Assembly (NCBI RefSeq): GCF_000426645.1
Contig: NZ_AUFT01000001.1
Span: 558,001 to 622,000 of the forward strand
Reading direction: 5' to 3'
Length of the DNA stretch: 64,000 nt
Source of the DNA: Nakamurella lactea DSM 19367
Lineage (GTDB): Bacteria; Actinomycetota; Actinomycetes; Mycobacteriales; Nakamurellaceae
In this document: positions 1 to 8,194 of the stretch, in pieces
Position numbering within the stretch: the first letter of the stretch is position 1
Layout: every line of letters begins with the position of its first letter
Made by a program: the position numbers and the translations under genes
Notes under the pieces: generated by a model
Told to the model about the DNA's origin: nothing
The model's database searches: none
The model's input: only the letters and a program-made list of their open reading frames with translations

Positions 1-153
1 ACGGCCGGCGTCATCCGCGGGGTTCCCGGTGGCGCCTGCCTGCTCCGGGTGCGGCCGCCATCCTCATCGGCGCCCGAGGCGGCGTCCGTGCCCCTGCGCG
101 GGGCCGACCTGGCCCCTGGCCTGATCGCCGCCCTGCAGGCGACCTTCCACTAG
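1..153 (+). CDS. 3' end of an unrecognised gene (partial)
   Basis: The first 153 bases read as an open frame in frame 1, ending in TAG. The frame gives about 50 C-terminal residues and has strongly GC-biased third positions, as expected for a real gene of this genome. The peptide is rich in Ala, Pro and Leu and ends in ADLAPGLIAALQATFH. No motif is recognisable and I cannot assign a function. It converges on the PDZ protease gene that follows on the opposite strand, 37 bases away. The rest lies outside the window. Confidence 0.6.
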   Translation, partial: TAGVIRGVPGGACLLRVRPPSSSAPEAASVPLRGADLAPGLIAALQATFH

Positions 154-190
154 TGGGTGCACCGGGCATCGGGTGCCGGCGGTCACCGCG

Positions 191-1261
191 TCAGCAGCCG
201 GCCGGGGTCTTGCCGTTCTTGAGATCCGTCATCGCCGCCATCGCATCGTCGAGGGTGGACACCTTCACCAGCTCGAGTCCGCTCGGCACCCTGGTGAGCG
301 CCTCCTGACAGTTCGGCGCCGGCACCAGGAACACCGTCGCGCCGGCATCCCTGGCGGTGATCAGTTTCTGCACGATGCCGCCGATCGCCCCCACCGCAGG
401 CGATTTGGAGGCATCGGCGTACGGCTGGATCTCGCCGGTGCCGGCGATGAAGTGCCCACTGGTCAGTTCGCCCGGCGTCAGTTTGTCGATGATGCCGAGG
501 GTGAACATCAGGCCGGCCGACGGCCCGCCGATCCGGTCGAGGGTGATGTTCACCTGGAATGGCGCCGACGGCCGTTGCTGCGGCTCGATGCCCAGGCCCT
601 TGGTCTTGTCCTGCGGGTTTTCGCCGAGGGTGATGGTCTCGGTCAGCTTCTTGCCGTCGCGGTCGACCACCAGCTCGACAGCGTCACCGGGTTTGGTGCC
701 GGCCATCACCGTCAGCAGGCCTTTCAGGTCGTTGACGGCGGTGCCGTTGACCGACAGGATCCGGTCCTGCGGCTCGAGTTTCCCGGCGCTCGGGGAGTTG
801 TCGATGACGTTGCCCACGTACAGCACCTGGGGGTAGCCGAGATAGGTGAGGGCGGAGATCTCGGCCGCCGACTGGGACTCCGCGAACATCTGGGCGTTCT
901 CCTTGTTCACCTGCTCGACGGACTTGTTCGGCGGGAACTGGTCCTCCCGCGGAATCAGCGCGTAGCTGCCCTTGCCCCAGAGGCCGAGGGCGGCGAACAG
1001 CGGCAGCCGGTCGGTGATCGAGATCGCCGTCATGTTCAGGTGTCCGGACGGCTTCTCGTCGACCGACGCCGGGATGTCGTCGCCGGTGAAGGAGATCATC
1101 TCGGTCCCGTTGACCGAGCCGAGCGTGTCGAAGGTGACTCCCGGTCCTTCCGCGACGTAGGGCACCGGGATGGCCGCGCCCACCGCGATCAACGCCAGCG
1201 TCAGCACACTGCCCACCAGCAGGACGCGGCCGCGCACGGACATTCGGGTGAACCAATCCAT
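191..1261 (-). CDS. membrane-anchored PDZ / Lon-type serine protease (YlbL family)
   Basis: The 356-residue protein has one N-terminal transmembrane segment (about residues 12-32), an extracytoplasmic PDZ domain (about 140-215) and a C-terminal S16 (Lon-like) proteolytic domain. The GGPSAGL motif places the nucleophile at Ser248, and GAIGGIVQKL places the general base at Lys299, the Ser-Lys dyad of the YlbL family. I chose the ATG at 1261 because the membrane anchor follows directly; the frame upstream reads antisense to the next gene. It is the counterpart of M. tuberculosis Rv3194c and is divergent from the zincin gene, as in that organism. The family's role is proteolysis at the outer face of the membrane; the substrate is unknown. 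Confidence 0.88.
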   Translation of the reverse strand: MDWFTRMSVRGRVLLVGSVLTLALIAVGAAIPVPYVAEGPGVTFDTLGSVNGTEMISFTGDDIPASVDEKPSGHLNMTAISITDRLPLFAALGLWGKGSYALIPREDQFPPNKSVEQVNKENAQMFAESQSAAEISALTYLGYPQVLYVGNVIDNSPSAGKLEPQDRILSVNGTAVNDLKGLLTVMAGTKPGDAVELVVDRDGKKLTETITLGENPQDKTKGLGIEPQQRPSAPFQVNITLDRIGGPSAGLMFTLGIIDKLTPGELTSGHFIAGTGEIQPYADASKSPAVGAIGGIVQKLITARDAGATVFLVPAPNCQEALTRVPSGLELVKVSTLDDAMAAMTDLKNGKTPAGC

Positions 1262-1396
1262 CCGGCAACTGTAGGAGGTCGGTCCGGGTGCGGCCGCCAC
1301 CGCGCTGCCGACCCGCGGGCGCTGGACCGTTCGCTCTGCGCGATAGCGAAGGCAATCAGCTGCCCGTCGGCGCGCTCGGCTGCGTACCGTGGAGAC

Positions 1397-2830
1397 ATGA
1401 CGAACCTGCCATTCGGCTTCAACACCGGCGACGGCGACGACGACCCGGACCAACGTCCCGGCGGTTCCGGCGCGGGCGGCTTCGGGCCGGAAGGCTTCGA
1501 CCTGAGCCAGTTGGGCAGCATGCTGTCCCAACTCGGACAGATGATGTCCGAGGCGGGCGGGCCCGGCGGCACCGCGGCCGGTCCGGTGAACTACGAGATG
1601 GCACAGAAGATCGCTCTGCAGGCGATTCCGGCCTCGCACCCGGCCAGTGCGGTCGACGTCGACAAGGTGCGGGAGGCGGTCCAGCTGGCCGAACTGTGGC
1701 TGGACGCCGCCACCTCGATGCCGGTCGCCACCCGCACGGCGACCGCCTGGTCGGCCCGCCAGTGGGTGGAGCAGACGATGCCGAACTGGCAGGCGCTGTG
1801 CACCCCGATCGCCGAGCGGGTCGCCTCGTCCTGGACCGAATCGCTGCCGCAGGAGATGGCCAGCCAGGTCGGGCCGCTGCTCGGCATGCTGGGTTCGATG
1901 GGCGCGATGACGTTCGGCACCCAGCTCGGCCAGGGTCTGGCGCAACTGTCCGGCGAGGTGCTCACCTCCACCGACGTCGGCCTCCCGCTCGGCCCGTCCG
2001 GGACGGCCGCGCTGCTCCCCCGCGCGATCGCCGAGTTCTCCCAGGGTCTGAGCATCGACGAGGACCAGGTCCGGCTGTACCTGGCTGCCCGCGAGGCAGC
2101 CCACCACCGGCTCTACGCCGCGGCCCCGTGGCTGCGCGACCGGGTGATCGCCTTGGTGCAGGCCTACGCCTCCGGCATCGCCGTCGACTTCTCCGAGATG
2201 GAGGATCTGGCGCAGAAGTTCGACCCGCAGAATCCGGCAGCCATCCAGGAGCTGCTGAGCGGTCAGGGCATGGCCGAGGGCATGTTCGAACCGAAGATCA
2301 GCGCCGGCCAGCAGACCGCGCTGCGCAACCTGGAAACCCTGCTCGCGCTGGTCGAGGGCTGGGTGGACACCGTGGTGACGCAGGCGGTCGGCGAACGCCT
2401 GCCCGGCGCCGGCGCCCTGCAGGAGACCATGCGCCGCCGGCGGGCCGCCGGCGGTCCCAGCGAGCAGGCCTTCGAAAGCCTCATCGGGCTGCAGATGCGA
2501 CCCCGTCGGCTGCGTGCCGCCGCCGAGCTCTGGCAGGCGGTCGGCGAGTCCCGGGGCAACGACGGCAGGGATGCCCTGTGGGCCGATCCTGACCTGCTGC
2601 CGGGCGCTGACGATCTGGACGACCCGACCGGATTCGTCAAGCGCGACAAGGAGTTCAACGAACTGTTGGCCGGTCTCGACGGGCTCGACGACCTCAGCGG
2701 GCTGACCATCGGCGACGAGGCGAAGTCCGAGACCGAGAACGACGGGGATGACGAGACCGGCGGCGATGACGGAGAGGCCAGCGGGTCCGGCGACCAGCAG
2801 CCGCCGGACCCGACGCTGCGCGACGTCTGA
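1397..2830 (+). CDS. zinc-dependent metalloprotease-like protein (Zincin_2 / TIGR03624 type)
   Basis: This 477-residue protein has an acidic Gly-rich N-terminus (1-60), a long helical body and an acidic disordered tail (about 435-477). The family signature REAAHHRLY lies at about 232-240 and is the presumed metal site, a shortened version of HExxH. It corresponds to M. tuberculosis Rv3195, also a neighbour of the PDZ protease. The ATG at 1397 follows a GGAG box; the open frame upstream of it is antisense to the protease gene. Metal-dependent hydrolysis is predicted from the family only, and substrate and localisation are unknown. The gene ends one base before the convergent aldo/keto reductase gene. 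Confidence 0.8.
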   Translation: MTNLPFGFNTGDGDDDPDQRPGGSGAGGFGPEGFDLSQLGSMLSQLGQMMSEAGGPGGTAAGPVNYEMAQKIALQAIPASHPASAVDVDKVREAVQLAELWLDAATSMPVATRTATAWSARQWVEQTMPNWQALCTPIAERVASSWTESLPQEMASQVGPLLGMLGSMGAMTFGTQLGQGLAQLSGEVLTSTDVGLPLGPSGTAALLPRAIAEFSQGLSIDEDQVRLYLAAREAAHHRLYAAAPWLRDRVIALVQAYASGIAVDFSEMEDLAQKFDPQNPAAIQELLSGQGMAEGMFEPKISAGQQTALRNLETLLALVEGWVDTVVTQAVGERLPGAGALQETMRRRRAAGGPSEQAFESLIGLQMRPRRLRAAAELWQAVGESRGNDGRDALWADPDLLPGADDLDDPTGFVKRDKEFNELLAGLDGLDDLSGLTIGDEAKSETENDGDDETGGDDGEASGSGDQQPPDPTLRDV

Positions 2831-2831
2831 G

Positions 2832-3860
2832 CTACACGGCGCTGGAGGACTTCCAGAGGTTGATGCCGCCGTCGACGGCGTGCTCGTCGATGGCCGTCAG
2901 CTCGTCGGCGGTGAACTCGAGGTTGCCGAGCGCGCCGAGGTTGTCCTGGAGCTGACGCACCGAGCTGGCACCGACCAGCACGCTGGTCACCCGTTCGTCC
3001 CGCAGCGCCCAGGCCAGCGCCAGCTGGGCCAGCGACTGGCCGCGGCCGGCGGCGATGTCGTTGAGCGCACCGATGTGACCGAGTGCCTCGTCGGACAACA
3101 GGCTCTTGCTCAGCGATCCCTCCCTTGCCGCCCTCGAGTCAGCCGGCACGCCCTTGAGGTAGCGGTCGGTCAGCATCCCCTGGGCCAGCGGGGAGAACGC
3201 GATGCAGCCGATTCCGCCCTCGCCGAGCACATCCAGCAGGCCGTTCTCGATCCACCGGTTGAGCATCGAGTACGACGGCTGGTGGATCAGCAGCGGTGTC
3301 CCCATCTCGGCCAACAGCTGCGCCGCCTGCTCGGTGCGCTCCGGTGAGTACGAGGAGATGCCGGCATACAACGCCCGGCCCGACTGCACGGCGGTGTGCA
3401 GCGCCCCCATCGTCTCCTCGAGCGGGGTATCCGGATCGGCGCGATGCGAGTAGAAGATGTCGACATAGTCCAGCTTCATCCGGCGCAGCGAATCGTCCAG
3501 GCTGTTCAGCAGGTACTTGCGGGAACCCCAGTTGCCGTACGGGCCCGGCCACATGTCGTAGCCGGCCTTGCTGGAGATCACCAGCTCGTTGCGGTACGGC
3601 CGGAAGTCCTGGGTGTAGATCTGCCCGAAGTTCGACTCGGCGGTGCCGTACGGCGGGCCGTAGTTGTTGGCCAGGTCGAAATGGGTGACGCCGAGGTCGA
3701 AGGCGCGGCGCAGGATCGAGCGCTGGGTGTCCAGCGGAGTCACCTCGCCGAAGTTCTGCCACAGACCCAGCGACACGGCGGGCAGCAGCAGCCCGCTGCG
3801 TCCGGTCCTTCGGTACTGCATGGCGGATTCGTAACGGTTTTCGGCGGCAACGTAGGTCAT
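2832..3860 (-). CDS. aldo/keto reductase, L-glyceraldehyde 3-phosphate reductase type (YghZ-like)
   Basis: A full-length 342-residue TIM-barrel NADPH-dependent reductase. The AKR catalytic tetrad is visible: Asp62 and Tyr67 in HFDLANNYG, Lys98 in SSKAGY and His139 in YSHR. The insert MWPGPYGNWGSRKYL (about 103-117) and the LANNYGPPYGTAE region are typical of the YghZ/Kv-beta branch, which reduces L-glyceraldehyde 3-phosphate and methylglyoxal-like aldehydes. A detoxification role is inferred from that branch. It stands alone, 30 bases downstream of the end of the response regulator gene, and could be read from the same transcript. Confidence 0.88.
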   Translation of the reverse strand: MTYVAAENRYESAMQYRRTGRSGLLLPAVSLGLWQNFGEVTPLDTQRSILRRAFDLGVTHFDLANNYGPPYGTAESNFGQIYTQDFRPYRNELVISSKAGYDMWPGPYGNWGSRKYLLNSLDDSLRRMKLDYVDIFYSHRADPDTPLEETMGALHTAVQSGRALYAGISSYSPERTEQAAQLLAEMGTPLLIHQPSYSMLNRWIENGLLDVLGEGGIGCIAFSPLAQGMLTDRYLKGVPADSRAAREGSLSKSLLSDEALGHIGALNDIAAGRGQSLAQLALAWALRDERVTSVLVGASSVRQLQDNLGALGNLEFTADELTAIDEHAVDGGINLWKSSSAV

Positions 3861-3890
3861 GGTGCAAATCCTGCCACCGATCCAGCCGGC

Positions 3891-4550
3891 TCAGCCCAGC
3901 AGCCCGGCCTCGTGCGCCAGGATGGCGACCTGCACCCTGTTGGTGGATCCGGTCTTCTCCAGCAGCTTGGAGACATGGGCCTTGACCGTCGCCTCACTCA
4001 TGTACAACTCGCGGCCGATCTGGGCATTCGGCCAGCCGCGACCGACCGCGACCAGAACCTCCGACTCACGATCCGTCAACGCCGTGAGCCTGTGCAGCGC
4101 AGTCTGTTTGCGCCGATCACGGGAGTCGGCGGCGTAGTGGGTGATCAGCCGGCGGGTGACCGTCGGGGCCAACATCGCCTCGCCGGCCGCGATCACCCGG
4201 ACGGCGTTCAGCAGTTCCAACGGCGGCGTGTCCTTGAGCAGAAAACCGGACGCCCCTGCCTGCAGCGCCCGGAAAACGTAGTCGTCGAGATCGAAGGTGG
4301 TCAGTACCAACACCTTCGGACCGTTCGCCAGGTCAGCCAGCTGACGGGTTGCCGTCAGCCCGTCGGTGCCGGGCATCCGGATGTCCATCAGCACCACGTC
4401 CGGCCGGTGCTCGGCGACCGCCCGCAGTGCCTGAGCGCCGTCGCCGGCCTCGCCCACCACCTCCAGGTCGGCGGCCGACTGCAGGATCATCCGCAGGCCG
4501 GCCCTGACCAGCTGCTCGTCATCGACGATCAGTACTCGGGTGGCAGTCAT
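3891..4550 (-). CDS. NarL/LuxR-family response regulator
   Basis: A 219-residue two-domain regulator. The receiver domain (1-120) has the acidic pair Asp10/Asp11, phospho-acceptor Asp56 (VLMDIRMPG) and the conserved Lys near 106. The LuxR helix-turn-helix occupies about 150-215 (LTDRESEVLVAVGRG, then MSEATVKAHVSKLLEK). Its ATG overlaps the kinase stop in ATGA, so the two genes are translationally coupled. The cognate kinase is the upstream gene. The ABC exporter genes at 5897-7621, read divergently from the kinase, are the most likely target; this is inferred from the neighbourhood. Confidence 0.92.
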   Translation of the reverse strand: MTATRVLIVDDEQLVRAGLRMILQSAADLEVVGEAGDGAQALRAVAEHRPDVVLMDIRMPGTDGLTATRQLADLANGPKVLVLTTFDLDDYVFRALQAGASGFLLKDTPPLELLNAVRVIAAGEAMLAPTVTRRLITHYAADSRDRRKQTALHRLTALTDRESEVLVAVGRGWPNAQIGRELYMSEATVKAHVSKLLEKTGSTNRVQVAILAHEAGLLG

Positions 4551-5755
4551 GACCGCCCAGTCTGCGCCAGGGTCACCCTGGCCGGCCAGGGCAGGTCCAC
4601 TCGGAGCTGCCAGCCACCGTCGTCGGTCGGGCCGGACGAGAACGTCCCGTCGAGCAGGTCGACCCGTTCCCGCAGGCTGTCCAGGCCCGACCCGGAGCCG
4701 GGCAGCAGCGTCTCCGCACTGACCGGCCGCCGGTTGGCCACCACGACGATCAACCGGGAACCGGCGGATCCGCTCACCCGCACGCTGGTCGCTGCACCTC
4801 GCGCATGCTTGTGCACATTGGTCAGCGACTCCTGAATGACGCGAAATGCGGTGCGCCCCAAGGCCTCCGGCAGATCTGCGACGATCAGTTCGGAGTCGAT
4901 GCGAATGCCGGCCGCGCGGGAAGCTGCGATCAGGCGCGGCACGTCGCTGTATCCGGGCTGCGGAGCGAGGGCCGTCCGCTCACCGTCGGCGCCGGCGGTG
5001 CGGAGCACCCCGAGCACGCCGCGCAGGTCCTGCAGCGCCTCGTGCGCCGTCGAGCGGATGAGCGCGGCGGTGTGTTCGACCTGTTCGGCCGGCGCCGACG
5101 CATTCACCTCAAGTCCGCCGGCATGCAGCGCGATCAGCGAAACCTTGTGGGCCAGCACATCGTGCATCTCGCCGGCGATCCTGGACCGCTCCGAGACCCT
5201 TGCCTGGGCCGCCCGCAGTTCTCGTTCGGACTCGGCCCGCTCGGCCCGATCCCGCAGCGACATCAGCAGATCGCGTCTGGCGCCGATGTAGGCGCCGCCG
5301 GCCGCCAGCGCGATGGTGAAGATGGCGAAGAAGACCACCGCATCCCAGGATTCACCGTCAGCCCCCCACGCGCCCAGGTTGTAGGCGCCCAGGTGAACGA
5401 TCGCCAGCACGAACAGCGCCGGCCCACGGCGCCTGATCGCGGTCGAGAACAGCCCGATGGAGGCCAGCGGGAACACGCTCGTCAGAGCCATCACCAGGCA
5501 GCCGACGACGGTCAGCAGCACCGGGCGGCTGCGACGCCACCACAGCAGGACGATGGCCGATCCGGCCAGCACGATCGACCACTGCCGCCCGACGATACCG
5601 AGCTGAACTCCGTCGGACAGCGTCATCCCCGCGGTGATCGCCACCGCGACCGCGATGAAGACGACGTCGTGCGTGCGCGGACTGATCCGTCGCCAGATCG
5701 CGGTCGCGGCAATCCATCTGCCGCGGCCCCAGCGCAGCAACGCCCAGTCGTCCAC
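4547..5755 (-). CDS. sensor histidine kinase, HisKA_3 (NarL-partner) type
   Basis: The 402-residue kinase has an N-terminal membrane domain with about five or six hydrophobic segments between residues 30 and 158 and no large extracytoplasmic sensor. A short coiled linker (165-190) follows. The dimerisation box has phospho-acceptor His198 in AGEMHDVLAHK, and the HATPase domain has an N-box NVHKHA and a G-box GSGLDSLRERV. Small intramembrane sensors like this often respond to envelope damage or drugs together with an adjacent ABC transporter. The start codon is GTG. It is coupled to the response regulator gene by a 4-base overlap. Confidence 0.9.
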   Translation of the reverse strand: MDDWALLRWGRGRWIAATAIWRRISPRTHDVVFIAVAVAITAGMTLSDGVQLGIVGRQWSIVLAGSAIVLLWWRRSRPVLLTVVGCLVMALTSVFPLASIGLFSTAIRRRGPALFVLAIVHLGAYNLGAWGADGESWDAVVFFAIFTIALAAGGAYIGARRDLLMSLRDRAERAESERELRAAQARVSERSRIAGEMHDVLAHKVSLIALHAGGLEVNASAPAEQVEHTAALIRSTAHEALQDLRGVLGVLRTAGADGERTALAPQPGYSDVPRLIAASRAAGIRIDSELIVADLPEALGRTAFRVIQESLTNVHKHARGAATSVRVSGSAGSRLIVVVANRRPVSAETLLPGSGSGLDSLRERVDLLDGTFSSGPTDDGGWQLRVDLPWPARVTLAQTGRS

Positions 5756-5896
5756 CCGCCCAGCCTACGAAGCAACCGCGCCCGGCGCCGCCGCCGAAGG
5801 TTCAACAGACCGCCGGCGAACCGCTACTTTCGTCGGGGGTAGCCGCAGACGAAGAGTCGATGTGCCGGGCTGGGTGCTGCGGCAACACTCGATTCC

Positions 5897-6787
5897 ATGA
5901 TCACCGTTGAGCACCTGACCAGACGCTACGGCCGCTTCACCGCCGTCGACGACATCTCCTTCCACTGCGCACCCGGCACCGTTACCGGCTTCCTCGGACC
6001 GAACGGCGCCGGCAAGTCCACCGCACTGCGCGCGCTGACCGGGCTCACCCCGCCGACCTCCGGAACCGCGACGATCGCCGATCGCCGGTACGTCGACCTG
6101 CCGAACCCCGGCCGGGTGGTCGGCGTGATGCTGGACGCCGCCGCCCAGCACCCCGGCCGGACCGGCCTCGAGACCCTGCGACTGTCGGCCACCATGCTTC
6201 GGGTGCCGACGGCCAGGGCCGGCGAAATGCTGGAGCGGGTCGGGCTGGCCGACGCCGGCAAGCGCCGGGTCGGCAACTACTCGCTGGGCATGCGACAGCG
6301 GCTGGGCATCGCCAGCACCTTGATGGGCGATCCGGAGGTGCTGATCCTGGACGAACCGGCCAACGGGATGGACCCGGAAGGCATCCGCTGGATGCGTGGG
6401 CTGCTGCAGGACTTCGCCGCCCGCGGCGGCACCGTCCTGCTCTCCAGTCATCTGCTGGGCGAGGTGCAGGCAACGGTCGATCACCTGGTGGTGATCGGCC
6501 AGGGCCGGATCGTCGCCCAGGGCGCGTTGAGCGAGCTGCTCAGTGGCCACGGCACCGTCGTGCTCGGGCTCTCGCCGGCGGGTCTGCGGACCGCGTTGGA
6601 ATCCGCCGGGCTCAGCACGGTGCCGGCCGCCGACGGTCGGTGGAAGGTCGACGGCACCGCCGAGCAGGTCGGCCGGGCCGCGGCTGCGGCCGGCGAGGTG
6701 CTGCTGGAGTTGCGAGATGCCGACTCCGCTCTCGAGGACCTGTTCTTCGAGCTCACCGACTCCGTCGATCGACGGCACGCAGCCTGA
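5897..6787 (+). CDS. ABC transporter ATP-binding protein (CcmA/DrrA-like)
   Basis: A 296-residue ATPase with Walker A GPNGAGKST (34-42), ABC signature YSLGMRQRLGIA, Walker B VLILDEPANGMDP and H-loop LSSHLL. The C-terminal extension of about 80 residues is typical of daunorubicin/bacitracin-type exporter ATPases. It is the first gene of a two-gene unit with the permease 48 bases downstream, and is divergent from the two-component system. No Shine-Dalgarno sequence is visible directly before the ATG, so a leaderless message is possible. Likely role: export of a drug or antimicrobial peptide. Confidence 0.9.
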   Translation: MITVEHLTRRYGRFTAVDDISFHCAPGTVTGFLGPNGAGKSTALRALTGLTPPTSGTATIADRRYVDLPNPGRVVGVMLDAAAQHPGRTGLETLRLSATMLRVPTARAGEMLERVGLADAGKRRVGNYSLGMRQRLGIASTLMGDPEVLILDEPANGMDPEGIRWMRGLLQDFAARGGTVLLSSHLLGEVQATVDHLVVIGQGRIVAQGALSELLSGHGTVVLGLSPAGLRTALESAGLSTVPAADGRWKVDGTAEQVGRAAAAAGEVLLELRDADSALEDLFFELTDSVDRRHAA

Positions 6788-6835
6788 TCCCGTCAGCCAC
6801 CCTCACCACCGAACACCCCCTTCAGGAGATTCCTC

Positions 6836-7621
6836 ATGAGCACCGCAACTGCCCCAGCGGTACGCACACCGCAACCGGTCCGTTCACCGATCCGACCCGT
6901 CTCGTTCCTGTCGATGCTGCGGGTCGAGACCCGCAAGCAGATCGATACCAGGGGCGGCCGCTCGCTGCTGGCGATGATTCTGGCCTTCGTGGTGATCATC
7001 ACCGCCTGGTACGGCATCGACCCACCGGACGGCACCATCCGGTTCAACCAGTTCGCTCCCCCGGCGCTGCAGATCCTGGTGATGTTCGTGCCGGTGATCG
7101 CGATGCTGGCGATGACGGTGGAGTGGACCCAGCGGACCGCGCTCACCACCTTCACCTTGGCGCCCCGCCGGCTGCCGGTGATCGCCGCGAAGTATCTGTC
7201 CGCTATCGGGCTGACGATGGCCGTGGTGGCCGCCTCTATCGCGCTGATGGCCGCCGGCGCGTGGCTGGCCGGAACCGTCAGCGGCGTCGGCACCGATTTC
7301 TCCGGCCTCGGCACCGTGGTGCTCGGACCGGTGATCAACGGCCTGCTGACGACGATCATGGCCGCCTCGATCGCGCTGGCCATCGGTCAGACCGCTATCG
7401 CGATCGCCGTCTACTTCGTCCTGCCGACGGCGTTCTCGTTCCTGGCCTTCTCGCTGCTGAAGGGCGCCGCCCCGTGGTTCGACGTCTTCACCGCGTTCGA
7501 GCGGCTGTCCGGCTCCGATCCCTGGACGGACCTGCCCAAGACGCTCACCTCGGTCGGAATCTGGGTGGTGTTGCCGGCAGCGATCGGCATCACCAGAGCT
7601 CTGCGGCGCGAGGTGAAGTAG
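6836..7621 (+). CDS. ABC-2 type transporter permease
   Basis: A 261-residue integral membrane protein with about six hydrophobic segments (roughly 40-60, 75-95, 120-145, 160-180, 185-205, 235-255), the usual size for an ABC-2 permease paired with a separate ATPase. The ATG lies 6 bases after AGGAG, a clear ribosome-binding site. It partners with the ATPase encoded just upstream. Substrate specificity cannot be read from the sequence. Confidence 0.85.
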   Translation: MSTATAPAVRTPQPVRSPIRPVSFLSMLRVETRKQIDTRGGRSLLAMILAFVVIITAWYGIDPPDGTIRFNQFAPPALQILVMFVPVIAMLAMTVEWTQRTALTTFTLAPRRLPVIAAKYLSAIGLTMAVVAASIALMAAGAWLAGTVSGVGTDFSGLGTVVLGPVINGLLTTIMAASIALAIGQTAIAIAVYFVLPTAFSFLAFSLLKGAAPWFDVFTAFERLSGSDPWTDLPKTLTSVGIWVVLPAAIGITRALRREVK

Positions 7622-7850
7622 CCATTTCTCGCCCCGGCGGTCGCGCCGGTCAAGTCACAGGCGTCACAATCGGCCCGCAGATCACGTCGAACGCCTGCCG
7701 TTTTGTTCCTAACGCCTCATTTATCATTGACTGTCCGAAACCTAAGCGTGCGCCTACGCTCCGCCGAGCGTGCGGACAGGTAGCGTGAGCGGCGATTCCG
7801 AGCACGATGCGCTCGGACCCCCTCGGGGAAGACAGCAGAGAGGAAGTGCC

Positions 7851-8000
7851 ATGGCTGAGACCTACAACGGCTACTGCGTCAAGTGCAAGGAGAAGCGCGA
7901 CTTCGAGGGCGAGGTGCACGAGACCAACGGCCGCCGGATGGCCAAGGGCATCTGTCCGGTCTGCGGGACCAAGATGAACCGGATCCTCGGCAAGGCCTGA
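7851..8000 (+). CDS. DUF5679-type small zinc-ribbon protein
   Basis: A 49-residue protein with two CxxC pairs, Cys9/Cys12 and Cys35/Cys38, spaced as a zinc ribbon (CVKC and CPVC). Length and layout match the small DUF5679 family found across actinobacteria and archaea, whose function is not known. An AGAGGAAG ribosome-binding site precedes the ATG. It is a single-gene unit: about 230 non-coding bases lie upstream and a strong hairpin lies 34 bases downstream. Nucleic-acid or ribosome association is a guess from the fold. Confidence 0.85.
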   Translation: MAETYNGYCVKCKEKRDFEGEVHETNGRRMAKGICPVCGTKMNRILGKA

Positions 8001-8033
8001 CCCACCTCCTTGCCGGCGCCCGCCGGCACGCTC

Positions 8034-8069
8034 CTCGACGCCGGATCGCTCACGCGGTCCGGCGTCGAG
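8034..8069 (+). terminator. intrinsic terminator-like hairpin
   Basis: A perfect 12-bp inverted repeat (CTCGACGCCGGA at 8034-8045 and its complement at 8058-8069) has a 12-base loop. CAGTTT follows it. It ends the unit of the small zinc-ribbon gene. Confidence 0.7.
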
Positions 8070-8194
8070 CAGTTTCCGGTCACTGCTCGGGTCCGGCTCA
8101 CGTCGATCGCCTCGCGGTTGCCTGTGGACAACTCGGGGTCGGGCCCGGCGAATGTGCCAGGCTGCCCAGAACGTCGAGACTGAGGGGGCGGGCG

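Noticed and set aside
173-1396. N-terminal extension of the zincin frame by 408 codons
   Set aside because: The extension is antisense to the PDZ/S16 protease gene and has no domain; an ATG with a ribosome-binding site exists at 1397.
7727-7760. TTGACT and TACGCT as a promoter for the small zinc-ribbon gene
   Set aside because: The spacer would be 22 bases, too long for a sigma-70-type promoter.
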